Shown: positions 15,364 through 22,851 of the stretch, piece after piece
Numbering within the stretch: position 1 is the first letter of the stretch
Layout: every line of letters begins with the position of its first letter
Assembly (NCBI GenBank): GCA_050186335.1
Contig: JBFWYO010000074.1
Location: 1-24,118, forward strand
DNA length: 24,118 nt
From: JBFWYO01 sp050186335
GTDB lineage: Bacteria; Pseudomonadota; Alphaproteobacteria; Bin65
Reading direction: 5' to 3'
Translations under genes and position numbers: made by a program
The notes under the pieces: generated by a model
Told to the model about the DNA's origin: nothing
Databases searched by the model: none
What the model saw: the letters and a program-made list of their open reading frames with translations, nothing else

Positions 15364-15941
15364 AGGATAAGACCCTCACCTCGACCGAGTGGGCCGAAGT
15401 CATCGACGGCCCGCCGCCGCCGCCCAAGCGCCGCCCGCCCCTGCCGTTCGCCAACGTAACGCCCGAACAGCAGATGGAGATCGAGCGCTTCATCTATCAG
15501 CAGGCGGAAATGCTCGACGACAAGCGCTGGGAGGAATGGATCGGCCTGTTCACGCCGGATGGCAAATACTGGATGCCGGTCACCGACCAGCAGACCGTGG
15601 CCGACGACATGCCGAACATCTTCTACGAAGATATCGACCTGATGACGGTGCGCATGAAGCGCGTCAATCATCCGCGTGCCTGGTCGCAGAAGCCGCCGCA
15701 CCGCACAGCGCACGTCGTCTCCGGCGTAATCGTCGAATCGTTCGATCCGAAGACCGGCGACGCCGTGGTGCGTTCGAAGTTCTACATGACCGAGTTCCGC
15801 CGCGACGTGCTGCGTTATTTCACCGGCAAATACCGCCACACGCTTAAAAAGACGCCGGACGGTTACCGGATAAAGCTGCAACGCGTCGATCTGGTCAACG
15901 GCGACGGGATTTACGAGTACGTGCTGCAGACGTGGATCTAG
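15360..15941 (+). CDS. Aromatic-ring-hydroxylating dioxygenase, beta subunit
   Basis: 193 residues, NTF2/SnoaL-like small subunit of Rieske dioxygenases, which supports the alpha3beta3 hexamer and holds no cofactor. Seen: FIYQQAEMLDDKRWEEWIGL, then FTPDGKYWMPV, RTAHVVSGVIVE and a C-terminal TGKYRHTLKKTPDGYRIKLQ leading to the strand RVDLVNGDGIYEYVLQTWI, all in the family order. The ATG at 15360 overlaps the alpha stop. The N-terminal 35 residues are Pro-rich (GPPPPPKRRPPLPF), longer than in BenB, and may be a flexible arm. Confidence 0.92.
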   Translation: MKDKTLTSTEWAEVIDGPPPPPKRRPPLPFANVTPEQQMEIERFIYQQAEMLDDKRWEEWIGLFTPDGKYWMPVTDQQTVADDMPNIFYEDIDLMTVRMKRVNHPRAWSQKPPHRTAHVVSGVIVESFDPKTGDAVVRSKFYMTEFRRDVLRYFTGKYRHTLKKTPDGYRIKLQRVDLVNGDGIYEYVLQTWI

Positions 15942-15959
15942 ACGCCGGGGTAGATCGCA

Positions 15960-16742
15960 ATGGATTGGACACGCCTCAGTCAGCCGCCGGGTTCCCGCGT
16001 CGCCGTGGTTGGCGGCGCGGGCGCCATCGGGCGCAAAGTCGTCGAAGCCTGCCTGGCCAACGAGCATAAGGTCGCCGTGCTCGACCTGCCGCGCTCGCTG
16101 GCGGCATTTCCGCCGCCTAAAGCGTGCCTAACGCTGCCGATCGATGCGACCGATTCCAAACAGATCGAAGCCGCCTTCGCAAAGCTAGATGCCGATTGGC
16201 ACGCGCTCGACGCGCTCGTCTTTCTGGTTGGATTTACCATCACGCCACCGACCAAACTGGACGCCATCAGCATCGAGCAATGGGACGACGTCATTGCCGG
16301 CAATCTGCGCACCGGCTATTTGGTCGCGCGTAGCGCGGTACCTTTGCTGATGAAAGGCAAGGACGCGACCATCGTCAACGTGTCGTCGGGCCTCGGCGTC
16401 AGCGTTCTGCCGGGCTTCGGCCCTTATGCTGCCGCCAAGGCGGGACTCATCGGACTCACCAAGGCGCTCGCGGTCGAGTGCGGGCCGCGGATCAGGGCGA
16501 ACGCGGTCGCCCCGGCCGCGATCGAAACCGCCTTCATGAAAGGCGGCACCGGCCGCCAGGACGATATGACCGACGGCGCGCCGCCCTGGTTCAAGACCGA
16601 GGAGTATGCGCGCATGCTGCCGTTGCAGCGCGTGACCACCGTCGACGACGTGGTCGGCCCGGTGCTGTTCCTGATGGGACCTAAATCCGGTTTCATCACC
16701 GGCCAGACCATTCATATCAACGGCGGCCGGTTCATGCCCTAG
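15960..16742 (+). CDS. Short-chain dehydrogenase/reductase (possible cis-diol dehydrogenase)
   Basis: 260 residues, classical SDR. The nucleotide-binding loop is VVGGAGAIG (16-24), and the catalytic set is Ser143, Tyr156 and Lys160 (NVSSG and YAAAKAG), followed by IRANAVAPAAIETAF. It starts at 15960, 18 bases after the dioxygenase beta gene. A BenD-type SDR oxidising a cis-diol to a catechol with NAD+ is the natural partner; with a carboxylated diol, CO2 would be lost as well. That function is inferred from gene order, and other 3-hydroxyacyl or quinol dehydrogenase roles remain possible. Confidence 0.85.
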   Translation: MDWTRLSQPPGSRVAVVGGAGAIGRKVVEACLANEHKVAVLDLPRSLAAFPPPKACLTLPIDATDSKQIEAAFAKLDADWHALDALVFLVGFTITPPTKLDAISIEQWDDVIAGNLRTGYLVARSAVPLLMKGKDATIVNVSSGLGVSVLPGFGPYAAAKAGLIGLTKALAVECGPRIRANAVAPAAIETAFMKGGTGRQDDMTDGAPPWFKTEEYARMLPLQRVTTVDDVVGPVLFLMGPKSGFITGQTIHINGGRFMP

Positions 16743-16832
16743 CCGCCGTCAGCTTCGCCGCATGGCATTGCCGTTCACGACACGAGGTATGCATATCGAT
16801 TTCGACAGTTAGGCACATCGAGGGAGGAAATC

Positions 16833-17876
16833 ATGGCGTTGATCATGAATTCTTGGTACGTCGCGGCTTGGCCGCGCGAGATTACCGAGGGGACCATCCT
16901 GACGCGCACGATCTGCAACGAGCGGATGATCTTGTTCCGCGACGCGCAGGGTCGGGCCACCGCGCTGGAAGACCGCTGTTGCCATCGGGAAATGCCGCTC
17001 TCCAAAGGCTGGCTGGAATCCGGCACCGTCCGTTGCGGCTATCACGGGATGCGCTACGATGGCACCGGCAAGTGCATCGAAATCCCCGGCCAGACCAACA
17101 TTCCGCCGCGCGCGCGCGTGCATCATTACCCGACCGTCGAGCGCTACGGCTGGATCTGGGTTTGGCCCGGCGAAGCGGCCAAGGCCGATCCGGCGGCCAT
17201 CCCGGTGATCTTCGACCGCATGGAACATCCGGAATGGACCGCGATCGGCGACACCAGCTACGTCAAGTGCAATTACCAGCTAATCAGCGACAATCTGCTC
17301 GATCTCACACACGAGACGTTCATTCACAAGACCTCGCTCGGCAATCAGGCGGTAATCGAACATCCGATCAAAGTGGTGCGCGACGACAAATCGGTCACCG
17401 TGCAGCGGTTCATCCCCGACCACGAACCCGCACCGTTCTGGAAAGCCCAGCTGTTCGGCAAGCTCGGCAAGCACGTCAATGCCGACCGCTGGCAGATCAT
17501 CCGCTTCGAGCCGCCGGCCAACATTGTGCTGGATGTCGGCGTCACGCCGACCGGACGCCCGCAGCAGGAGGGCACGGAAGGCTGCAACACGAACGCGATC
17601 ACGCCGGAGACCGAAACCAGCACGTTCCTGTTCTGGGGCTTCACGCGGAAGTTCCGGCGCGAAGACAAGGAGTTCGACGCCCGGTTGATCGACAATGTCA
17701 GGGGGATTCTCGCCGAGGACCGCGTGGCCTGCGAGGCGGTGCAGGACGGCATCGATCACAGCAAGGGCCGGCCGGTCGTCGACGTCAATGCCGATCAGGG
17801 CACCATCATCGCACGGCGCATGGTGACCGACATGCTGAAGGCGGAGCAGGCCGGCAAGGCCGCAGCCGCCGAGTAG
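16833..17876 (+). CDS. Rieske oxygenase, phthalate/vanillate demethylase type
   Basis: 347 residues, the shorter single-component class (VanA, phthalate 4,5-dioxygenase). Rieske ligands are Cys49 and His51 (CCHREMPL) and Cys68 and His71 (CGYHGM); the mononuclear iron site is Asp157, His160 and His165 in NLLDLTHETFIH. It starts at 16833 behind gggagg; MNSWYVAAWPREI (5-17) is typical of VanA-like proteins. It would hydroxylate or O-demethylate an aromatic acid, needing a VanB-type reductase that is absent here. A 90-base gap separates it from the SDR, with no evident terminator, so it may be read from the marR promoter. Confidence 0.9.
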   Translation: MALIMNSWYVAAWPREITEGTILTRTICNERMILFRDAQGRATALEDRCCHREMPLSKGWLESGTVRCGYHGMRYDGTGKCIEIPGQTNIPPRARVHHYPTVERYGWIWVWPGEAAKADPAAIPVIFDRMEHPEWTAIGDTSYVKCNYQLISDNLLDLTHETFIHKTSLGNQAVIEHPIKVVRDDKSVTVQRFIPDHEPAPFWKAQLFGKLGKHVNADRWQIIRFEPPANIVLDVGVTPTGRPQQEGTEGCNTNAITPETETSTFLFWGFTRKFRREDKEFDARLIDNVRGILAEDRVACEAVQDGIDHSKGRPVVDVNADQGTIIARRMVTDMLKAEQAGKAAAAE

Positions 17877-17954
17877 AGCGACGCGCAAATCCGCGATCCA
17901 TTCACATAGTGCCTCGTAAAACACGTCTTAAATACAACTATTGAGGGTAAACCC

Positions 17955-19127
17955 ATGAAACGCATTGCACGTGCGGCGTCGCTTGCGGCGGCGGTTTCCT
18001 TGATTGCGATGGTGGCTTCCGCCGAGGAAGTCCGGGTCGGATTGCTGGTCACCCTGAGCGGCCCGGCGGCCGCGGTGGGCAAAGACCATAAGAACGGCTG
18101 GGACTTGGCGGTCGATCATTTGGGCGGCAAGGTCGGCGGCGTACCGCTGAAGACGATTTACGGCGACGACCAGCTGAAGCCGGACGTGGCGCTAGGCGTG
18201 GTCGACAAGATGCTCAACCAGGACAAGGTGCATTTCGTCTCGGGCGGCATGTGGACCAACATCGTGATGGCGATCAAGGACCCGATCCTGAAATCCGGGG
18301 CGATCTTTGTCGGTACTTTGGCCGGACCGCCGCAGCTCGCCGGCAAAGGCTGCGATCCGAATTTCATCCTGACGTCCTTCAGCGGCGACCAGTGGGCCGA
18401 GGCGACCGGCGTGCTGATGAACAGCGACGGCATCAAGAACGTCTACGCCCTGGTGCCGAATTATCAAGGCGGCAAGGATCAGCTCGCCGGATTCGAACGG
18501 TTCTTCAAGGGCGAAATCCTGCAGCGCAACCTGTTCAAGCTGAACACGGTAGACTATCAGCCGGAACTGACCGACATCCGCGCGCGCAAGCCGCAGGCGG
18601 TGGTGATCTTCGCGCCTGGCGGCATGGCGATCGCCTTCTTCAAGCAGTGGGCGCAGTCGGGCCTGGGCAAGGACATCAAGCTCTATTCGATCGCCTCGAT
18701 GGACCAGATCGCACTGCGCGCCACCGGCGAAAGTGCCGTGGGCTCGCGCTTCGCCCAGGCCTGGGATCCGAACGGCACGTCGCCGGCCAATCAGCGGTTC
18801 GTCAAGGATTTCATCGCCAAGTACAAATCCGCGCCGACGCATTTCGCGGCCTGGGCCTACGACGGGCCGATGCTGATCGACAGCGGCGTCAAGGCGGTCA
18901 AAGGCAACGTGGCCGACAAGAAAGGCATGATCGTCGCCATGCGCAAGGCGGACTACGCATCGGTGCGCGGCGCGTACTCCTACAACGTCAACCAGTTCCC
19001 GATTCAAAATTTCTACAAGATGGCGGTGGTCCTCGGAGCGGACGGCAAACCCACACTGAAAACCGAAGGCATCGCGCTGCCCAATCACAAGGACAGCTAT
19101 TACCAAGACTGCAAGATGCCGTTTTGA
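17955..19127 (+). CDS. ABC transporter substrate-binding protein (branched-chain amino acid/aromatic type)
   Basis: 390 residues, type I periplasmic binding fold. A signal peptide is clear: MKRIARAASLAAAVSLIAMV, then ASA before EEVRVG, with likely cleavage near residue 23. The mature part begins VRVGLLVTLSGPAAAVGKDH as in LivJ-like proteins, and EGIALPN near the C-terminus fits. Such proteins near aromatic gene clusters bind aromatic acids for import. No permease or ATPase gene follows; the gene is last before the convergent operon and its terminator. It starts at 17955 behind tgaggg. Uptake of the substrate of the Rieske enzymes is inferred. Confidence 0.92.
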   Translation: MKRIARAASLAAAVSLIAMVASAEEVRVGLLVTLSGPAAAVGKDHKNGWDLAVDHLGGKVGGVPLKTIYGDDQLKPDVALGVVDKMLNQDKVHFVSGGMWTNIVMAIKDPILKSGAIFVGTLAGPPQLAGKGCDPNFILTSFSGDQWAEATGVLMNSDGIKNVYALVPNYQGGKDQLAGFERFFKGEILQRNLFKLNTVDYQPELTDIRARKPQAVVIFAPGGMAIAFFKQWAQSGLGKDIKLYSIASMDQIALRATGESAVGSRFAQAWDPNGTSPANQRFVKDFIAKYKSAPTHFAAWAYDGPMLIDSGVKAVKGNVADKKGMIVAMRKADYASVRGAYSYNVNQFPIQNFYKMAVVLGADGKPTLKTEGIALPNHKDSYYQDCKMPF

Positions 19128-19218
19128 TCGGCACGCCTCTCCGGGCGCTGTACACCCTTTCCCCGCGCGGGAACGGTTCGCGTGCAGCGCCGGATGAGGG
19201 GCGAAAATCCTCATGCTA

Positions 19219-19264
19219 AGCCTGTCGAAGTATGAGCCCGCGGAGGCTCACCCTTCGACAGGCT
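19219..19264. repeat. Extragenic palindromic repeat
   Basis: A 46-base hairpin: 12 paired bases (agcctgtcgaag / cttcgacaggct), a 2-base mismatch, 6 more pairs (tgagcc / ggctca) and a 6-base loop. The cttcgacaggctcagg core is a well-known dispersed element of many proteobacterial genomes. It lies between the converging SBP and acyl-CoA synthetase genes. Confidence 0.8.
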
Positions 19265-19283
19265 CAGGGTGAGAATTTTTTTT
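19247..19283 (+). terminator. Terminator built from the repeat's right arm
   Basis: ctcaccct (19247-19254) pairs with agggtgag (19266-19273), and eight T follow (19276-19283). This would end transcription of the SBP gene. The hairpin shares bases with the larger repeat, so the two folds exclude each other. The T-run overlaps the stop codon of the acyl-CoA synthetase on the other strand. Confidence 0.6.
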
Positions 19284-20808
19284 ATTTCTCGACGATCTTG
19301 CGCAGCTCGAACTTCAGCACCTTGCCCATCGCATTGCGCGGCAGGCTGTCCATGAACACCACGTCGCGCGGGTGCTTGTAGCGGGCCAAGCGATTGGCGA
19401 ACAGCGCCATCACGTCGGTCGCCGATAATGCGGCGTCCTTCTTCTTGACGATGCATGCCACGGGAATCTCGCCCCATTTCGCGTCCGGACGGCCGACCAC
19501 GGCCGACTCGGCGATCGCCGCGCAATCGGCCAGCACGTTTTCAAGCTCGGCCGGATAGATGTTCTCGCCGCCCGAGATCACCATGTCCTTCTTGCGGTCG
19601 TCGACGTAATAGAAGCCTTCTTCGTCCTGATGGCCGATATCGCCGGTATGGAACCAGCCGCCGGCGAAGGATTCCGCCGTGGCCTTCGGATCGTTCCAAT
19701 ACTCCTTCAGCAGCCCTGGCCCGCGCAGCCAGATTTCGCCCTTCTCGCCGCGCGCGACATCGTTGCCCGCATCGTCGACCAGGCGCGCTTCGGTATGGAT
19801 TGTCGCCTTGCCGCAGGAACCCATCTTGCGCCGCCCGTCCTCGAGGCGCAGCGTGATCGCGCACGGCCCAGTTTCGGTGGCGCCGTAAACCTGATTGACC
19901 GTAATGCCGCGCTCGTGCCACGGCCGGATCACGGCTTCGGGCACGGTCGACGAGCCGGTGCAGAAACATTTCAACGACGACACGTCGGTTTTCGCCCAAT
20001 CCGGGTGCGAGACGATGGCGAGCGCCGTAGCCGGCACCGACAGGAAGACGGTCGGCTTCCAGGCATGGATCGAGGCGAGTGCCGCGCCCGCCTCGAAACG
20101 CCGGTGAATCATGACCGTCCCGCCGAAATGGATCGCCGGCGAAGTAACGATGTTCATTGCGCCGACATGAAACATCGGCAGCGTGGTCAGAATCCGGTCG
20201 TGCGAACTTAGATCGAACGTCGCGGCCGAATTGATCGCGTTGAAGAACAGACCATTCTGAATGAGCACGGCGCCCTTCGGCCGGCCGGTGGTGCCCGAGG
20301 TATAGACCAGCTGCACCGGCATATCCATCGTGCCAGGTCCGTCGGCGAGCGGCCGCGCCGCGCCATCGACCAGCGTGCGGAAATCCTGCCAATTGCCGAG
20401 ATGGCGGCCGGTTTCCAAACCGTTCAACAGCACGCGCCGCATCGAGCCGGTCTGCCCGCCCATCGCGTCGACATGATCGCGGAACTCCGGATCGGCGATA
20501 ATCGCCTTCGGCGTGCAATTGCCGAAAATGAACTGATGCTCGGCCGCGGTGAGCCGCCAGTTGAGCGTCACCAGCACGGCGCCGATGCGCGCGCAGGCGA
20601 ACAACAACTCGAGAAGCTCGGCGCTGTTGTAGCCGAGATGCGCCACCCGGTCGCCCGGTTCGATGCCGAGCTCGCCGGCCAGCGTACCGGCCAGCTTGGC
20701 GACGCGCTGTTCCATCGCAGCGTACGTGATCGTCCGGCCGTCGAACTGGATGGCTTCCTTGTCGGGTGCCCACTCCGCATGATGGGACACCCAGCGCGAG
20801 ATGTTCAT
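19282..20808 (-). CDS. AMP-dependent acyl-CoA synthetase
   Basis: 508 residues. Activates a carboxylic acid to its CoA ester via an acyl-adenylate. Seen: the ATP loop YTSGTTGRPKGAV (169-181), YGATETG, GWFHTGD, RKKDMVISGGENIYPAELE and the C-terminal PRNAMGKVLK with catalytic Lys496. The set is complete. The ATG at 20808 has ggag upstream. It is the last gene of the minus-strand operon, 25 bases after the acyl-CoA dehydrogenase-like gene. In contrast to the PaaK-like ligases it belongs to the long/medium-chain or general acid-CoA ligase class; the acid could be the aliphatic product of ring cleavage. Confidence 0.92.
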   Translation of the reverse strand: MNISRWVSHHAEWAPDKEAIQFDGRTITYAAMEQRVAKLAGTLAGELGIEPGDRVAHLGYNSAELLELLFACARIGAVLVTLNWRLTAAEHQFIFGNCTPKAIIADPEFRDHVDAMGGQTGSMRRVLLNGLETGRHLGNWQDFRTLVDGAARPLADGPGTMDMPVQLVYTSGTTGRPKGAVLIQNGLFFNAINSAATFDLSSHDRILTTLPMFHVGAMNIVTSPAIHFGGTVMIHRRFEAGAALASIHAWKPTVFLSVPATALAIVSHPDWAKTDVSSLKCFCTGSSTVPEAVIRPWHERGITVNQVYGATETGPCAITLRLEDGRRKMGSCGKATIHTEARLVDDAGNDVARGEKGEIWLRGPGLLKEYWNDPKATAESFAGGWFHTGDIGHQDEEGFYYVDDRKKDMVISGGENIYPAELENVLADCAAIAESAVVGRPDAKWGEIPVACIVKKKDAALSATDVMALFANRLARYKHPRDVVFMDSLPRNAMGKVLKFELRKIVEK

Positions 20809-20833
20809 GGTGCGCTCCGCCTCCCCGGCCCGC

Positions 20834-22060
20834 CTATTTCTCGCCCGGCTCGAACAGGCTTTCGCGGCCCAGCCGTTCGAGACAGATTTCCGCGGTCCAC
20901 GGCAGCATCAGCGAGCCGCAGCGGCTGTCGCGATACAGGCGTTCGATCATGAAATTCTTGAAGATCGCCCGGCCGCCGCAGGCGCGCAGGCCGAGGCGGC
21001 AGATGTCGTTGGCGAATTCCATGATCGTGTACTGGTTGGCGTAGGCGCGCAGCCGGTCGTCCTTCGACGGGTTGATGCGGGCTTCCGACATCGTGCGCCA
21101 GAGCAAGGCCTTGGCCTGCTCCAGCTTGATGCGCATTTCGGCCACCGCCATTTGCTTGGCCGGGCTGTGCTTGGCCATCGGCGGCGGCGCGCCCTCGACC
21201 TCGCCGCGCAAATAGCCGACCGTGAATTCGAACGCGGCTTGCGCGATGCCGAGATAGGTCGGCGAAAGGGTGGTGAACATATGCGGCCAGTTCAGCGCCG
21301 CCTGGTAGTAGGCCCCCCGCGGCATGACCTGATAATCCTCCGGCACGAACACGTCCTCGAACTTGAGCGAGCGCGAATCGGTAGGCCGCATGCCGAGCAC
21401 GTCCCAACCGCCGAAGATGGAAACGCCATTGGCCTTGGCCGGCACGGCAAGCAGCATCGTATCCTTCACGTTGTGCTCCTGCCCCGGTTTTTCCTCGGTG
21501 CAGACCACGCCGTAAAAGTGCGCGGCGCCGGAGAGCGAGGCGAAATGCTTGGTGCCGTTGACCACCCAGCCGCCGTCGACCCGCTTGGCCGCGGTGCCGA
21601 ACGGCGCCTTGCCGGCCGCCGCACCGCTGTTCGGTTCGGAGAACGGCTGCGCGAAGATGGCGCCTTCCTTGAGCACTTTTTCGTAGATGATCGCGCGGCG
21701 CCTGTCGTGCGCCTTGCGCTCGTCGGCGCTGAGCGGCAGATCGTCGACCATGCGGTCCGACCACATCATCGTGCAGGTGTGCATGTTGAAGGTCAGCGCC
21801 GTGGCGGCGTCCCAGCGGCCGAGTTCGGCCGCGAACAGCGCATATTCGAAGAACGTGGCGCCCATGCCGCCGTAGGATTCCGGGATGTTCAGGCCGAAAT
21901 AGCCGGCCTTGCGCATGTCCTCGTAGTTCTCGAACGGGAACGACGGTTCGGCGTCGTTCTTGGCGGCGCGCGCGCGGAAATTCTTCTGTCCCAGCTCGCG
22001 GATGCCGTAGACGAAATCGCGCTGACGCTTGGTCATGTCCGTGAACATATCGACGACCAT
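20834..22060 (-). CDS. Acyl-CoA dehydrogenase-family flavoprotein
   Basis: 408 residues. Domains in family order: N-terminal helical (FPFENYEDMRKAGYFGLNIP, YGGMGATF), middle FAD-contact region (QPFSEPNSGAAAG, GTKHFASLSGAA), and C-terminal helices. In the C-terminus the family has a YEGT-type stretch with the catalytic Glu; here it reads RCGSLMLPWTAEI, with Pro or Leu in that place. At the alternative site used by isovaleryl-CoA dehydrogenase (LDLER) it reads LNWPH. So no usual base is seen and it may be a monooxygenase-like or other ACAD-fold enzyme. The ATG at 22060 has aaagaggag 6 bases before it and overlaps the hydrolase stop by one base (TGATG); a GTG at 22063 is an alternative. Confidence 0.85.
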   Translation of the reverse strand: MVVDMFTDMTKRQRDFVYGIRELGQKNFRARAAKNDAEPSFPFENYEDMRKAGYFGLNIPESYGGMGATFFEYALFAAELGRWDAATALTFNMHTCTMMWSDRMVDDLPLSADERKAHDRRRAIIYEKVLKEGAIFAQPFSEPNSGAAAGKAPFGTAAKRVDGGWVVNGTKHFASLSGAAHFYGVVCTEEKPGQEHNVKDTMLLAVPAKANGVSIFGGWDVLGMRPTDSRSLKFEDVFVPEDYQVMPRGAYYQAALNWPHMFTTLSPTYLGIAQAAFEFTVGYLRGEVEGAPPPMAKHSPAKQMAVAEMRIKLEQAKALLWRTMSEARINPSKDDRLRAYANQYTIMEFANDICRLGLRACGGRAIFKNFMIERLYRDSRCGSLMLPWTAEICLERLGRESLFEPGEK

Positions 22061-22851
22061 CACGCACTCCTCTTTGCTATCGCTGTGTCCAAAAACGTCC
22101 GCACCGTCGCGTTGAACAACGACGGCGCCTCGAAATTCGCCAGATGTCCGACCCCCGGCAGGGTCTCGAAGCGGGCGCCCGGGATGTCGGCCGCCATGCG
22201 CTGCATCGATTTAGGCGGCGCCAACGGATCGCGCTCGGCGGCCAGCACCAGCGTCGGGCATTTGATGTTCTTGAGCTCGGCCCTGCGGTCGAACGTGACG
22301 ATGCAGTTGACCGCGGCGCGATAGGCGTCGGGCTTGATCGCCGCCATGCTGGCGACGGCGCGCGCCTTGATCTCGGCCGACGTCGCGTCGCCGAACATCG
22401 GGCCGACGACATCGGCTGCAAAGTCCGCCGGCGTCAAGCCGCGGTCGAGCGGCGCCAGGCGCGCGGCCAGGAACTGGTTCTTGAACGTGTCGTCCTTGCC
22501 GCCGAACGCCGCGGACGTCGCGAACAGCACCAGCGCGGACAGGCGATTCGGATAGCGCGCGGCAAACTCCTGCGCGATCATGCCGCCGAGCGAATGCCCG
22601 ACCACGGCGACGCGCGGCGCCTTGAGCTTGTCGACCAGCGCCGCCAGCGCGTCGGCCAGCAGCGCAAAGCTGAGCGGTCCGGTGTGGCGCGAATCGCCGT
22701 AGCCCGGCATGTCCCAGGCAACCGCGCGCCAACCGGACGCGAAATACGGCAGCTGATCGTCGAAACTGTGCCGGTTGCCGCCGATGCCGTGTAAGAACAC
22801 GACGGTACGCGGGCCGACGCCGACCGATTTATAAGCCGGCGGCTGGATCAC
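22060..22851 (-). CDS. Alpha/beta hydrolase (PcaD/NicD-like)
   Basis: 263 residues. Oxyanion loop HGIGG (21-25), nucleophile Ser87 in GHSLGG, acid Asp208 (AERDPL) and His236 (GVGHLANFE) form a complete triad. Related proteins include 3-oxoadipate enol-lactonase (PcaD) and N-formylmaleamate deformylase (NicD). Starting with GTG at 22851 it overlaps the NicX-like stop as GTGA, with gggaga upstream, so it is made in step with that protein. NicD acts right after NicX in nicotinate breakdown, which supports a hydrolysis of the ring-cleavage product here; this assignment is inference from order. Confidence 0.88.
   Translation of the reverse strand: MIQPPAYKSVGVGPRTVVFLHGIGGNRHSFDDQLPYFASGWRAVAWDMPGYGDSRHTGPLSFALLADALAALVDKLKAPRVAVVGHSLGGMIAQEFAARYPNRLSALVLFATSAAFGGKDDTFKNQFLAARLAPLDRGLTPADFAADVVGPMFGDATSAEIKARAVASMAAIKPDAYRAAVNCIVTFDRRAELKNIKCPTLVLAAERDPLAPPKSMQRMAADIPGARFETLPGVGHLANFEAPSLFNATVRTFLDTAIAKRSA

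Noticed and set aside
20801..22324. 507-codon open frame on the plus strand
   Set aside because: Antisense to the ACAD-like gene and hydrolase; Arg/Gly/His-rich, no domain.
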